Positions 1 through 11,929 of a DNA stretch of 64,000 nucleotides are shown piece after piece (the stretch's first letter is position 1; each line of letters begins with the position of its first letter). The position numbers and the translations under genes were made by a program. The stretch is from Sabellastarte sp. h YS-2021. Lineage: Eukaryota; Annelida; Polychaeta; Sabellida; Sabellidae. The stretch covers positions 160,007,609 to 160,071,608 of the forward strand of contig OZ024929.1 in assembly GCA_964017235.1 (NCBI GenBank). The letters run 5' to 3'. The notes beneath the pieces are model-generated. The model was given only the letters and a program-made list of their open reading frames with translations. It made no database searches and was not told the DNA's origin.

Positions 1-340
1 TTCCATTTTGCAGTACTATGTAAATCTATCAACAGTGAATTAAATGCTAATGAAATCAACTTAGTAAATACATACTTTATATAGTGCAACTTTAGTTCAG
101 TTAATGTTTGTCTATTTCAACACTGTATATCCTGTGTGGTTATCTAAATAGAATATTGATTCATTGATTGATCAAAAATGAAAATGTTTATGTGGTTAGA
201 AAAATTTCTATTGTGGGTGAACATCCTACTCTATCAGATTGTTGTGGCCAAAGTTCCTTGTGGGTTAAGTGCCTGTGGATAGAGTTTGCATTGGGCAAAG
301 TTCTTGTGGGCAAAGTTCCTGGATTCGCATCTATCGTCAG
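1..340. other. Unassigned AT-rich sequence
   Basis: I see no gene, RNA or recognisable repeat here. The short minus-strand open frame at 188-391 has no protein-like features. Confidence 0.5.
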
Positions 341-525
341 GTGATACCATTTTGCTTGCAAAATAAAAATATTGTAGATTGAATTACTCAAGTTCTTATA
401 TAAGTGGTTGATTATGTTTTACCTCAATATTATATCACACAGAAGGGGTTCCATGGAAAATATCCAGTCAAAGCGTGAGTGATGACCTGGGTATATGTTG
501 GTGCCGAGTTGGCGCAATGTAGTTA
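341..525 (+). repeat. Dispersed repeat, copy 1
   Basis: This stretch is strongly similar and in the same orientation to 4411-4600; both contain GCAAAATAAAAATATTGTAG and end near AGTTA. Copy 1 is followed by an ATT-rich simple tail (about 522-545). A short retroposon (SINE-like) is possible, but no clear pol III boxes are visible. Confidence 0.55.
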
Positions 526-689
526 TTATTATGATTATTATTATTCGTCTCTCAAAGTGACCCACGTAATCCAGTTGTTGAATATATTTTCATATCTAAT
601 CATGAGTGGCAGTTTGTAACACTCTTGAGAGATTTTTCAAGCCTTGGGCTTGTATTCATAGATAAAAAAGGGTGCACTTCCTTCATTAG

Positions 690-1328
690 TCCAGATCGTG
701 TTCACCTATCATGTCTGGATGGGCAGGTGGGTGGCAGGAAAAAGTTTTGTCTGGGCAGTATCTCAGAAGCCATAAGTTGTAGGAAGTTGAAACTTGATAG
801 GGACCTCGGTTGGGTGTATAGGTGTGTAACATCTAGGTGTGACCTTGATTTGACCTTTGGCCTTGTCATAGTGACTTTGACCTTTAAAATTTTGTCTGGG
901 CAATATATCAGAAACTGTAAGGTGTAGAAAGTTGATTCTTTGATGGTTCGTTAGTTGGGGAATGGTAAGTGATGGTGTGATCTTTAACCTTGGCTCTACC
1001 AAAGTGTGTTCACCTGCCATAATTGAGACATATTTTTTTATGACAAAGATATACTGATTGCTGTAACTGATTTATTACATGTACTTTTACTTAATTGACA
1101 GTTGTGCAATTCCTATTGATAGCTATACTTTAATTAATAAATTTTACAGCTTCATAATTTTCTCTTTTAAACATTATTTTCTCTACTTAATTATTTGGAG
1201 CTTTACTTAATGGACATCGTTTACTGTGAAAGTCTCCTGATCTTTGTACTGTTTCACTTCTATATCTCATGGTGTCAAAAACTATTTCCCTGGGCTGTGG
1301 GATATGGGTATCTCCGATGCTATTTTTG
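690..1328 (+). mobile_element. Old hairpin-headed element, D family
   Basis: About two diverged monomers of the satellite that fills elements D and E occur here, with the words GTAAGGTGTAG, TGACCTTGATTTGACC and TTTGTCTGGGC. At about 1290-1328 there is a degraded family 3' end: a GGGCTGTGGGATA arm, a small hairpin ending in GATGCT and a T run. The 5' head is not recognisable, so the start is approximate. Confidence 0.55.
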
Positions 1329-1351
1329 GCATTTACAGTACCTGGTGTTAG

Positions 1352-2540
1352 GGCAGGTTGCCTGTAAACAACCCGCCTATGAGATTGATGTATCTGTCCG
1401 TCTGTCTGTCAACATTTTGGTTTCCAGACTCTAAGCTTGAACAGGCTTCCTACAATCGATTGTAAGCTTTACAGGGTGGTAGGGCAGCATCTAGGATAGG
1501 TTGCTTTCGAAATTGGTCCGATTTGGAAAAACAAGATGGCGACCATGGTGGTTTGAATTTCAGTTTCCGGACTCTGATTCGAAGAGGCTTCTGCCGATCA
1601 ATTTGAAAATTAACAGGGTGGTAGGGCATCAGCTAGGCTAAGTTGCTTTCATAATTGGTGCCATCATCTTGAAATTCCATTTCCAGACTCTAACTTGAAC
1701 ACACTTCCTCTGATTTGAAACTTAACAGGGTGGTATGCTACCACCTCAGCTAGGTTGCTTTCGAAATTAGTACCATTTGGAAAAACAAGGTAGCTGCCAT
1801 GGCGCAATCTTGAAATTCTGCCAATCAATTTGAAACTTAAAGTGTGGTAGGATATCACCTAAGCTGGGTTGCTTTAGAAATTGGTGCCATTTCAAAAAAC
1901 AAAATGGCTGCCACCTTCTGTTTCTGGACTCTAACTGGAAGATGCTTTTGCCGATTGATTTGAAACTTTACAGGCTGATAGGACACCACCTCGGCTACAT
2001 TGCTTTCAAATTGGTGCCACTTTGAAAAACAAGTTGGCCTCCATCTTGAAATTTAATTTTTTAAATCTAACTCGAAGATTCTGTAGCCGATAGATTTGAA
2101 ACTTAACAGGGTGGTGGGGTACCACATAGGCTTGGTTACTTTCGAAGTTGGTGACATGTGGAAAAAAGAGATTGCCGCCATGGCCCACATCATTAAATTC
2201 TGTTTCCAGACTCTAACTCGAACACCCTTCATCAGATTTATTTTAAACTTAACAAGGTGGTAGACACCACTTAGGCTAGGTTACTTTTTAAGTTAGTGCC
2301 ATTTGGAAAAACAAGATGGCAGCAATCTTGAAATTCTGTTTGCAGACTATAACTTGAAGATGCAAACCTGACAAAGTGGAAAGGCAGAGTCCAGCACTGT
2401 TTTCATATGTCCAGGACCAGTATCACAGCTGTCATGTTGCATACATCTGGCATACATCTATCTTGTAGACATGGCAAGTACTAGTATGTGTTGGCAACCC
2501 TGATACTGATTGCACAACCTGCCTTTTGGGGTCTACTGTA
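1352..2540 (+). mobile_element. Hairpin-headed element, H family
   Basis: The head is an imperfect palindrome at 1352-1377 (GGCAGGTTG and CAACCCGCC arms). CAACCTGCC at 2515-2523 is the exact inverse of the head arm. Between them lie roughly eight diverged tandem monomers of 100-135 bp with the words TTTCCAGACTCTAACT, AACTTAACAGGGTGGTAG and GTTGCTTTCGAAATTGGTG. The element at 25300-25930 carries the same satellite. No coding capacity is seen. Confidence 0.6.
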
Positions 2541-3290
2541 ACTTGTTAACTTGTGCACTGTAATTGGGACTCAGACTGGTACTTTAAACAAGCCAGAGAG
2601 TCCCTCATACAAAAATTTCCCACCCAACTTCTTGGAAATTCTATATCCCCTACCAATATAGTCAAGAACCTTGGTGTTACTTTCGACTCTGGCAACACCT
2701 TTACCAGTCAAATAATCAAGGTTTGTCATGCCTGTTACTATCACCTGAAGGACCTAAGACACATGTACATATTCCTCGGTGTGGAGACTGCAGCCCTACT
2801 CAATGATCAGCAGTTGACTTGACTATTGTAACTCCCTACATTATGGCATAAGTTAATATCATGTGGCTAAAATCCGAAAGATTCAAAATGCCCTTTGCAG
2901 AATTGTTTTTAGAGTTGATAGAACAAGCCAAAGTCACTGCTTTTCTTCAAAAACTACACTGGCTCCTCATTTCATACTGCATCTTGTTTAAATATAATCC
3001 AATTACTTTTAAGGCTATCAAATTCTCCCAGCCTATATACTTATCATCGTTGATCAAAACCAGTAGCCTCACTCATGAAAATCAGCTATCTATTTCCTTA
3101 GTTTGCCCTAGAAAGGCCATTGGTAGGCGAGGTTTTGCAATGGCTTCCCCCCACTGAATGGAACAAACTCCCACAATTAGTCCAATCACAGCAAACAATA
3201 ACAGATTTCCGAAGCCAGCTAAAAACCCATTTGTTTAGACTAGCATATCCTCCAGCATAGTATATCTCCACCAGTGGGCGCTAATTTAGA
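2541..3290 (+). pseudogene. 3' end of a CR1/L2-like LINE reverse transcriptase
   Basis: The open frames at 2553-2822 and 2861-3157 and the frame running to about 3250 read as the C-terminal part of a CR1/L2-clade non-LTR reverse transcriptase. Recognisable blocks are NLGVTFDSGNTFTSQI (thumb side), LQKLHWLLISYCILFKY, PIYLSSLIKTSSLT, a GRRGFAMASP block and a terminal region near RSQLKTHLFRLAYPP. The catalytic core and endonuclease are absent, as expected for 5' truncation. At least two frameshifts or stops break the frame (near 2820 and 3157). Nothing here could be mobile by itself. Confidence 0.75.
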
Positions 3291-3389
3291 GTTCGACCTG
3301 ATACGTTCCTGGACCCTTTTTGACCTTGAGTGCATTAGAGGATGTTGTATCAATTTTGCACAATGTAAATGTTTCTGTATTTCTATATA

Positions 3390-3770
3390 TAAATCACAAG
3401 AAAAAATTCACTAATACTTCCAGTCTCAGATTGTGGTGCAATAAAATTAAAAATTTTAATTACTTAAATGTAGCTTTTATAAGCTACAAGCTTACCATGC
3501 AGGACTAGGGAAGTCCCACCCTGCCTCACTGTTGTATTACAGCTGAGGGGGTATGGGCAAAATTTCCGACTCCAAGAAGGAAGATGCATTCTTTGTCACT
3601 ATCTCAGTAACCTCACTTGCAGGTTTTTATTGAATAAAGTACTTGGGTATTATGCACTTTTTTGTGAGTTGGCCCGATTGGCTGCGGCTTCCCTAGATAG
3701 CATCTAGTCCCACATGGTAAGCTTGTAGCTAGTAAAAGCTACATTTAAGTAAGTAAAATTTTCTAATTTG
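3390..3770 (+). mobile_element. Orphan DIRS right end (ICR plus right ITR)
   Basis: The stretch 3435-3510 reads like an internal complementary region: one half is the inverse of the left terminal repeat (GCAATAAAATT), the other the inverse of the right end (AATTACTTAAATGTAGC). From about 3630 to 3770 lies a right terminal repeat ending CACATGGTAAGCTTGTAGC and AAGCTACATTTAAG. It belongs to the same DIRS family as the copies at 4622, 16624 and 55835. No coding body precedes it; the LINE fragment abuts it. Confidence 0.65.
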
Positions 3771-3925
3771 CTGTTAAATTGTCTTGTTTTGATACTTTGT
3801 ATTTATATTTTCTGTCTTGCTCCTGTACCTTTTTATTACACTGTAAGTTCTAATATAATGGTGTCCGCTGTCCAGTGCTATTTCTCCTAGCTGTTGGGTA
3901 TGGGCATCTCTGATGCTATTTTTTT
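3771..3925 (+). mobile_element. 3' tail of a D-family hairpin element
   Basis: The tail resembles the D element tail near 35750, and it ends with AGCTGTTGGGTA, the small hairpin GGGCATCTCTGATGCT and a T run. This is the diagnostic D/E terminus. Confidence 0.6.
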
Positions 3926-4410
3926 GTCTTTAAAACAGTTCATGTTATGAAGATAATTTGGCAAAACATTTGAAAAGGTGCAACTCAAGACCTGAATTGA
4001 GACCGGTTTGTATAAATTTATAATTATTTTTTTCTAGTTGAGTATTTAAGTACATTGGGTATTTAACTATAAGTTTTTTTTATTTAATTTTGTTTTTATT
4101 TTATTAAATGTTTTTTTAAAAATTTTATTGTAATTAAAACATATAATGCTGACAATAATATAAAACCTAAGTTTTATCATCCAGAGTCTAGACTTTAGGC
4201 TGTTTGTTCAAACATAAAATATATTTTTGACCATGACAATGTGTTAAATTTTATTGAAAGTATGCATAAGTAATAAACTATATATGAATCATTACTGTAT
4301 GTACTGAAATAATCTTAATTAACTCTTATTAAAGAAATGTTCCATTCTGTTGATATGGATTGTGACAGATTGTTGGTAAGTTCGGATCTCAGGATGACAC
4401 CCCTGCCTGG
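3926..4410. other. AT-rich sequence without recognised features
   Basis: This is very AT-rich with long T and A runs. I see no exon, repeat head or RNA gene. Confidence 0.5.
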
Positions 4411-4600
4411 GGATACAATTTTAGCTTTGCAAAATAAAAATATTGTAGATTGAATTACTCAATTTCCTATATAAGTGGTTGAATATGTTTTCCTTAAAAT
4501 TATGGCACACAGAAGATGAGTCCCATGGAAAATACCCACTCAAAAATGTGTGATGGCCAGTCTGGGGTTATGTTGGTCCCAAGTAGGCCCAATCTAGTTA
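4411..4600 (+). repeat. Dispersed repeat, copy 2
   Basis: Direct partner of 341-525, sharing GAATTACTCAA and TATAAGTGGTTGA. It ends just before the left terminal repeat of the DIRS copy starting at 4622. Confidence 0.55.
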
Positions 4601-4621
4601 GTATATTGGAATAAAATTTAA

Positions 4622-4810
4622 AATTTTATTGCACTACAATAGCTTACCATGTGTGACTGAATGCTATTTCGGGAGGCCGCAAAGCATCCGGCCAACATCC
4701 AAGAAAAATGGATGCATAATACTGGCGAGATGCCTTGGAATCGAGGTGACCCCAGTAGTGACGTAGCGATCCACTTCCTCTTTCGAGTTGGCCGTGAATA
4801 TGGAATACGT
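4622..4810 (+). repeat. DIRS copy 1 left inverted terminal repeat
   Basis: Begins AATTTTATTGCACTACAAT and continues CTTACCATGTGTGACTGAATG. It is alignable with the left ends at 16624 and 55835, which have GGATGGCCGC and CCAACGTCTAAGAAAAA blocks. Confidence 0.65.
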
Positions 4811-5058
4811 GCTTTTTTATTGTAAGGAAAGAGATCTGTTTTTATTTGGATATACTTGTCGTTGGATGCTGAAACTACATCAGTTTCTTAAATTTATATC
4901 ATAGAATCATAATTTTGTGACAATTTACAGAACAGATAAGTATATTTAACATATTTTACAACTTAAATCCACTTCTGGGTTCACATTGTAAAGAAAGCGG
5001 TGGCGACGACTCGTGTATGTAGCTCATATAAAGGAATATATGCCTGTTGAAATCAAAT

Positions 5059-5905
5059 AAAACAAGAGCACTCAGAGAGCGCAGACCTTCGCCAAGGCAG
5101 AGTACCTTCATCAAGGCAGCTCGGTTCTCCCACGCACATATGGGGAAAATAGTCCCATCTCCCAATGATAAAGAATCCTTGAAACAATTCCAGGATCCAG
5201 ACGATCCAGACAGTGATCCGGATTACTCCCAAAATTTAATCACTTGTTCCTTGTCCCATTTTTGGACATTTCCTGAAAATTTCATCAAATTCCAGTTATA
5301 ACTGCCTTAAAAAATGCCACTATCCAGGTGGTGATCCGGATCACTCTTAAAATCTTACTTGTTCCTTGTGCCATTTCAGACATTTAATGAAAATTTCATC
5401 CTAATCCATCCATAACTTTTGGAGTTATCTTCGTTTAAAAAATACCTGGATCCAGAAGATCCAGACAGTGATCCGGATCACACACAAAATATAATCACTT
5501 CTTCCTTGTCCTATTTTGGACATGTCCTGAAAATAATCCATACTTTTTCAAATTATCTTCCTTTAAAGAATTCAGGGATCCAGAAGATCCAGACGATGAT
5601 CCGGATCACTCCCAAAAAATCTAATCACTTCTTCCTTTACCAATTTTTCACATATCCTGAAAATTTCATCAAAATCCCTCCATAAGTTTTGAGCTATCTT
5701 TCAAATAAATTAAATTTCATGGATCCAGAAGATCCAGACAGTGATCCCAAAATCTAATCTCTTCTTCCTTTTACTATTTCGGACATATCCTGAAAATTTT
5801 ATCAAAATCTGTCCATAAGTTTTTGAGTTATCTTGTTCACAAACAAACAAACAGACGGACAGTCAAACCCAGGCAAAAACATAACCTCCTTGGTGGAGGT
5901 AATAA
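5059..5905 (-). mobile_element. Hairpin-headed element, K family
   Basis: Read on the minus strand, the head palindrome is at 5884-5900 (ACCTCC and GGAGGT arms around ACCAA). The 3' end near 5085-5097 carries an imperfect inverse of the head (CCTTGGCGAAGGT), followed by a small hairpin region and CTCTTGTTTT. Inside are about five tandem units with the words GATCCAGA and GTGATCCGGATCAC. It is inserted in the 5' region of DIRS copy 1. Confidence 0.65.
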
Positions 5906-6439
5906 ATATTTTAAGGATTTATCTCTGTTCAGTATTTGAAAATTTTAAGGGGTAAAATATGAAATAAAGCACAGAAACTAACTTGGGGAATCTTTGGGGA
6001 AACCCCTGTGGTGACATCATCGTCCAGACAGCACGTGCTGAGAGACTACAAACGATGTATATAGCTTATTACAGGACCTTTTCCTGTAGAATAAAATAAA
6101 TAAAATATTTTATCCCTTATTTGATACATTATTTCACCATTTAAAGAGTTTAAACTTAAAATAAAGTAGTAAAAACGAGTCCTTGCTCAATTTTCTTTGT
6201 CTAGACAGCAAGTCGCGCCCCCCCCCCATTTTCTGTGCATTTTATTAAAGATCAAACATACTGTTGATATGAACATGAAAATATAAATATAATGTATGTG
6301 TTATTTAATAACTATTCCCTCCATTAAATGCTTTCCTTATCTCACAACTAGCCTACCTGCAGCGAGGCAGGTGGGGAGATGACCTTGTGTCACTCGTGAT
6401 AAAATAATTCCAGTTGTGTAGTTTTTTATCAAGAACTAT

Positions 6440-7755
6440 AAATTTTAACAGGAAAAGCTTGCACGTGAATTATAACATCCAACTTCAACCACAATGGGGG
6501 TTTTCTTCAGGCTTCTATTATGATAATTTATAGTCCTTGTGGGACTAGTCTTAAGATCTGGTTTGGATCTTAAGCCTGGTACAATAACCTGACTTGCATC
6601 CATCGGAACCATGGTTCCCCAACACGTTTCACACAGGACCGAACACTTGGACCCTCTCCCCATGCTTGGGCCCCCCTACATCCAAACGCACGGATGTAAA
6701 AAGTTCCGACACAATAGGGGAGTTCATGTGTTTCTATGGAAGTCAAAAGTCCTCAAAGCCCAAAAGGGCTTCTTTTGAACCAAGGTATTTCAAAACTGGA
6801 CCCTGTATTTTATAGGGAAGTAGACTTGTCTGATTTACCCTCAGGACATACCGAGGGCATTAGAACTTAGTCAGTTTTTTTAAATCTCCCTGTCCCCACG
6901 GACAGTATGCCTAGGTCCTCTTCCACAGTTTGGACTCTGAATTGTGTAGCAGGCCAACAGGAGCAGGCCAATGGACCCTTTAGCTACTCTCTACTCAGTT
7001 CTCAGCTAAAGATGCCTTGTTTAATTTAGAGGACTTGTAGGCTGCTAGTTCTCCTGAAAATAAATATATAAACCCCCTGGTCCCATCTTAAGTAGTACAT
7101 ATTGGGACAACAGTGTTTTTTGAGGGCAAAATTTCAAGATTTTAAATCAGTATCTTCCCTAGTCACCCTAGGGCCTCTATGGGTTAGGTCCCCTACTGGT
7201 AGTCAAAGAGTTTGAGCTTCAGGCAAGGCAATCTCTGTTCCCTATTTTTGCCTGCCCAGTATTAAGCTACTGCCAGACAGGTCAAACTCAAATTTAAAAG
7301 GGTGCAGCAATGATTACAAAAGACCTGTGACTAAATATCCTGAATAAGAGGATCCTTATCCAACAAAGTTCCTTAGCCTATACAAATAGACCTTAGCCCA
7401 CTCCTCCAGAGAGACCCTATGGGGAATTCATAATTAGTTCAGGAGGGACAAGAGTTCCTCCTCCAAGGTGCCCGCGAAAACACTTAGGGTTTAGACCCTA
7501 TCAAATCAGCCCTTTCCCCACAACCAAGAGGCTCCTACAGGAAACACCCCTATGGGGGTCTATTCATTCCAAGCAGTAATCATCGTTTTCCCCAGGTAGG
7601 GGGAAATTGAGTAGCAGAGGCTCCAGAGGTCGTTTCGACCTCACACAAGGGTACGAAGGCGTGGAAACCCCTCCTCGCAATGACTCCTTAAAAGCCTCAC
7701 TCACTGCAGTCCACCAGTAGGAGGTCTCCTCCGTTCTTTCAGAAGAGACTGGCAA
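6440..7755 (+). pseudogene. Decayed Gag-like region of DIRS copy 1
   Basis: No long frame survives. The 3' part (about 7440-7755) is alignable at DNA level with the Arg/Gly-rich Gag tail of the copy at 55835 (shared words GAGGCTCCTACAGGAAAC and CCACCAGTAGGAGGTC). The part before that is diverged and full of stops. Confidence 0.5.
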
Positions 7756-7763
7756 ACAAACAA

Positions 7764-9300
7764 ATGCTCAAACAACGTGTTAAACATTCTACCAATGGTT
7801 ACATTCTACCATTCATCACCAATCCAAAATTAGCCAGAGTTCCCCTGATTCACTCAGGATACAAGGCCCATCAAGATCTAGCTCTGGCCTCTTATCCAGT
7901 TTCTTCTGAAAGGGTGGAAGTGTTAAATCTCTCGGGTTTTACAATCACCTGTTTTCTAGTCCCCAAGCCTTACCAAGGGTGGAGACCAGTGACAACACCT
8001 TTCTACTTGTAGAAGGGTTTAAATGGAAACATCATCAGGGCCTCTCTGATTCCAGGGTAATGGGTGTCGTTAATAGACCTCGTCAGACCCCTAACTTCAC
8101 ATTCCATCCTCCAAGCTCAAGGAAGTAGCTGACACAGCCCTTAGAGTGGATAATAAATCAGGAGAAGTCCAAACTCAAACCCAACGAATACCAACTAGTT
8201 TCAGCCCTTGTAAAACCTACTCGGACAGATGGCTCAATCTTCAGGATTTGATCCTACTCTTAAAGTCAAAATATGTTTTGACTACAAGATGTTTGATGTC
8301 GCTAATTGGGTTGCTTACCTCAATGGAGTATTTGGTCCCGGAGGGACGCCTTCACATGAGGCCCTTTCAGTTTCACCTCAAGGAGCACTGGAGATATCCT
8401 CAGTCATTGGACAGCCTCCCTCCTTTGTCAAAGACCTTTTCTACTCGCCTACAGTGGGGGCAAAATCCCAATCGTGATGAAAGGTGCAGACCATCATCCC
8501 AAGACCACAGTATCCAATCATTACAAACATCTCAAACGAAGGCTGGGGTGCTCACTTAGAGCAAGTCTGTACCAAAGGTCTGTGGTCAGACAGGGAAAAA
8601 AAGCTACACATAAATATTCTAGAGCTGAAAGCGGTTTCTCTGGCCCTTCAAAGGTTCAAGGACCAGTGTTAAACCAAACAGCGCTACGGACAACCCAACA
8701 GTAGTAGCCTATATAAGAACAAGGAGGAACCCTCTCGGCAGAGTTGTGCGCACTCCTATGGAGGATCATGACCTGGTGCCATCATCATCAGATATCCCTA
8801 AGAGCCAGACACATTCCAGGGTCCAGATCGAACCAAGTCCAATCAACAGAATGGTCACTGCATCCGCAGGTGTTCAAACAGATCTGCCAAGTGGTTCACT
8901 CCTCATGTAGATCTATTTGCCACTCGTCTGAACCACAAAATTCCACTGTACGTATCTCCAGTCCCAGACCAAATATGCTTGGGACATAGATGCTCTAAAC
9001 ATAAACTGTCAGGTCTCACTGCTTATGCTTACCCTCCCATGGCTCTCCTTCACAGGGTGATTCATGTCAGGCAGTGCAATTGCCTGATCATTGTAATAAC
9101 CCCAGGCTGGCCAGGGACGCCCTGGTTTTGGGACCTAGTGCTGCTCTCAACAGAGATCCCACTTCAGTTACCAGTGTCAACAACTCTTCTCATTCTGTCC
9201 CACAACTATGTATTTCGTAGCAATCCATAACATCTCAACCTCCACACCTGGTGGCTAGGAGTGGACGGCTCCAGGGGCGGGCTTCTTTGTGGAGGTAGCA
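7764..9300 (+). pseudogene. Decayed RT/RNase H region of DIRS copy 1
   Basis: Fragments of the DIRS pol region are spread over several frames: the RT N-terminal part (7764-8012, LVPKPYQGWRPV), RT thumb and RNase H (8150-8700, including an ELKAVSLAL block), then the methylase-like tail (about 8880-9300, with TPGWPGTPWFWDL). A deletion near 8124 joins the region before motif B to the region after motif C, so the palm with the YxDD catalytic pair is gone. Frameshifts and stops are numerous. Confidence 0.7.
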
Positions 9301-10300
9301 GAGAGAATTGCTTCCCCTCAAAGGTCATCAACAGGATCATCTACAAGTCATGTGGGCCCCTTTTTTAGAAATGGTGCAGAGAAAATTCGGTGGATTTCTC
9401 CACTCCCTCTGTGAAACGAGTCTCAGACTTTTTTCCATGTATCTGTACGAGGAACTAAACAGGCGCCCTTCAACCATTGATGGTTATAGGACGGCCATTG
9501 TTGACACCTTGGGGCCAGCGGGGTGCCATATTTCCCAAAGCTCAGATGTTTACAGGTTACTCTCCAGTTTTCACAGGGATCGTTCCAAAAGTTCCAGGAA
9601 TCTTCCAATGGTACCTTTCTGTTGTGCTTATTGAGCTCACAAAAGCACCCTTTGGAGCCTATGAAAGAGATAAACCTCAACATCTTACTCTCAAAACTGC
9701 TTTCTTGCTAGCTTTGGCCTCCGGCAAGCGCCGCAGCAAAATTTTTGGTTGCAAACAAAGTATCTAATCTAGGCCAATGGGAAAAGGTTGCTTTGTTCCC
9801 TTCTTTAGATTTCATAACCAAAAACCAACTAGCAAGAGAAGGTTTTCAAGTGTGTCTCCAGTGACTTTCCTGCTTTGACTACCATTATAGATAGACAACT
9901 CAAGAAGACAGGACATTGTGTCCGGTACGGGCCCTTGAGTATTATCTGGATTGAACCAAAGACCTGAGAGGGTCTCGGGTGCTACTTTATATTTTCTTCT
10001 TTAAAGGAAATACCTATGTCATCAGACCCGCTTCTCTCTCTTCTTGGCTAAAACAAACTATCCTACTTTGTTACAAACAAGCAGATCAACAGTTCTTGGA
10101 CTGGGTCCAAGTTCAAACGCATGACAGGGCCTTTGTGGCCTCTAAGGCCTTTTACGGTGGGGTTTTGGTGGACCAAATCATGCAAACCTGTCACTGGAAA
10201 ACTCACACACATTTACAACTTTTTACCTAAAAAGACCTTCCTTGGTCAGATAACCACAATATGTATCTGGGTACAGTATCAGCGGCTTAACAAGTCCTAG
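9300..10300 (+). pseudogene. Decayed tyrosine recombinase of DIRS copy 1
   Basis: The recombinase reading is split across frames. RRPSTIDGYRTAIVDTLGP is visible near 9460-9525, a SGKRRS block near 9720, and the terminal CHWKT region near 10190. The HxxR segment near 10120 reads as HDRAF with a deletion. The protein cannot be continuous. Confidence 0.65.
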
Positions 10301-10339
10301 ACACTTCCCCTCAGTCTAGTCATCCTCGGAAAGAGAAAA

Positions 10340-10356
10340 GGGGGGGGGGGGGGGGG
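10340..10356 (+). repeat. Poly(G) tract, 17 G, DIRS copy 1
   Basis: A pure G run just after the recombinase end, preceded by GGAAAGAGAAAA. Three other DIRS copies in this window have a G run in the same position. Confidence 0.8.
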
Positions 10357-10479
10357 CACACCCGCTGCAACCAAGTCTTCAGGAGTCTAAATCCCAGGGT
10401 CTAGGTAAACGCCTACCTCCTGAGGATGTTTGGTAAGGTCTTTTAGCTTTGTTATCTCCCGCCGGGAGGGAGATTATAA

Positions 10480-11870
10480 AATGATGCCTGTGCGTGCGTG
10501 CGTTAGTTAGTCATGCAGATTTCTCCAAAACTACTACAGCTACAGATTTTTTGTAAATTAATTGTCGCAATGAATTTTCACGCCCTTGAAAATTTTTTTG
10601 GTTTTATGGACTTAGGCCTAAAGATAAGTGAGTAATAGCAATCTTAGCTACTTGGAGTGAAGGGCTCATAATTCAAAAACTATTACAGTTACAGCTTTTT
10701 CTTCAAATATGTTGTTCAGCTACTTTGTCCGTAGCTATAAGATGGTACATAGTTTGGGGTCCCATTGCATGCCATAAGTGAGTAATAGCCATTTTCTTAT
10801 TTGTAGCAAAATAACGACATAAGTAAATGTCAAATATCTTCAAAAGTATTAAAGTTAGGGAATTCTTTTCAAATATGTTATTCATCTACTTTTTGATAAG
10901 CTATCACATAGTAAAGTTTCAGACCTGTTGCACATTGGATAGCTGAGTAATAGCTACTTTGAAATTCTACAGTTGAGTAAATCTATTGTAACTCCAAAAC
11001 TATTGCAGTTAGAGTATTTTCCTAAAATATGTTGTTCAGCTACTTTGTCCTTAACTATAGGATGGCATATAGTTTTGGGTTCTATTGCATGCCATAAGTG
11101 AGTAATAGCTATTTTCTTATTTGTAGCAAAATAATGACATAAGTAAATGTCAAATATCTTCAAATGTATTAAAGTTAGCGAATTCTTTTCAAATATGTTA
11201 TTCATCTAGTTTTGGTAAGCTATCACATGGTAAAGTTTCAGACCTGTTGCACATTGGATAGCTGAGTAATAGCTACTTTGAAATTGTGACTGTTGAGTAA
11301 ATCCATTGTAACTCCAAAACTATTGCAGTTAGAGTATTTTCACAAAATATGTTGTTCAGCTACTTTTTCCATAACTATAAGATGGCATATAGTTTGGGGT
11401 TCTATTGCATGCCATAAGTGAGTAATAGCTATTTGCTTATTTGTAGCAAAATAACAACATAAGTAAATTTCAAATATCTTCAAAAGTATTAAAGTTAGGG
11501 AATTCTTTTCAAATATGTTATTCATCTAGTTTTGATGAGCTATCAGATAGTAAAGCAGCAAACCTGTTGCACACTGGACAGCTGAGTAATAGCTACTTTG
11601 AAATTGTGACTGTTGAGTAAATCCATTGTAACTGAAAAACTACTGCAGCTACAGGATTTTCCTATAATAATTTGTTCAGCTACTTTGTCCTTAACTATAA
11701 GATGGAATGTCGTTTGGGGTTCCATTGCATGTCATAAGTGAGCAATAGCTATTTTCTTATTTGTAGCAAAATTATGATGGAAATAAATGGCAAATACCTT
11801 CTCAAGTATTAAAGTTAGGCAAATCTTTTCATTTGTTATTCATCTAGTTTTTGATAAGCTTACTTTCCTG
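10480..11870. repeat. Satellite array, ~320-bp dimer
   Basis: TTGTTCAGCTACTTT recurs near 10709, 11029, 11349 and 11669, a spacing of about 320. Each period has two related halves, each containing GAGTAATAGC. Minus-strand frames of 60-83 residues across it are artefacts of the repeat. Confidence 0.75.
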
Positions 11871-11929
11871 TGTCCTTTATATTTTTTTTGCTTTTGCAGA
11901 TCTAGGTCAATAGCTAAGTGAGTAGATAG

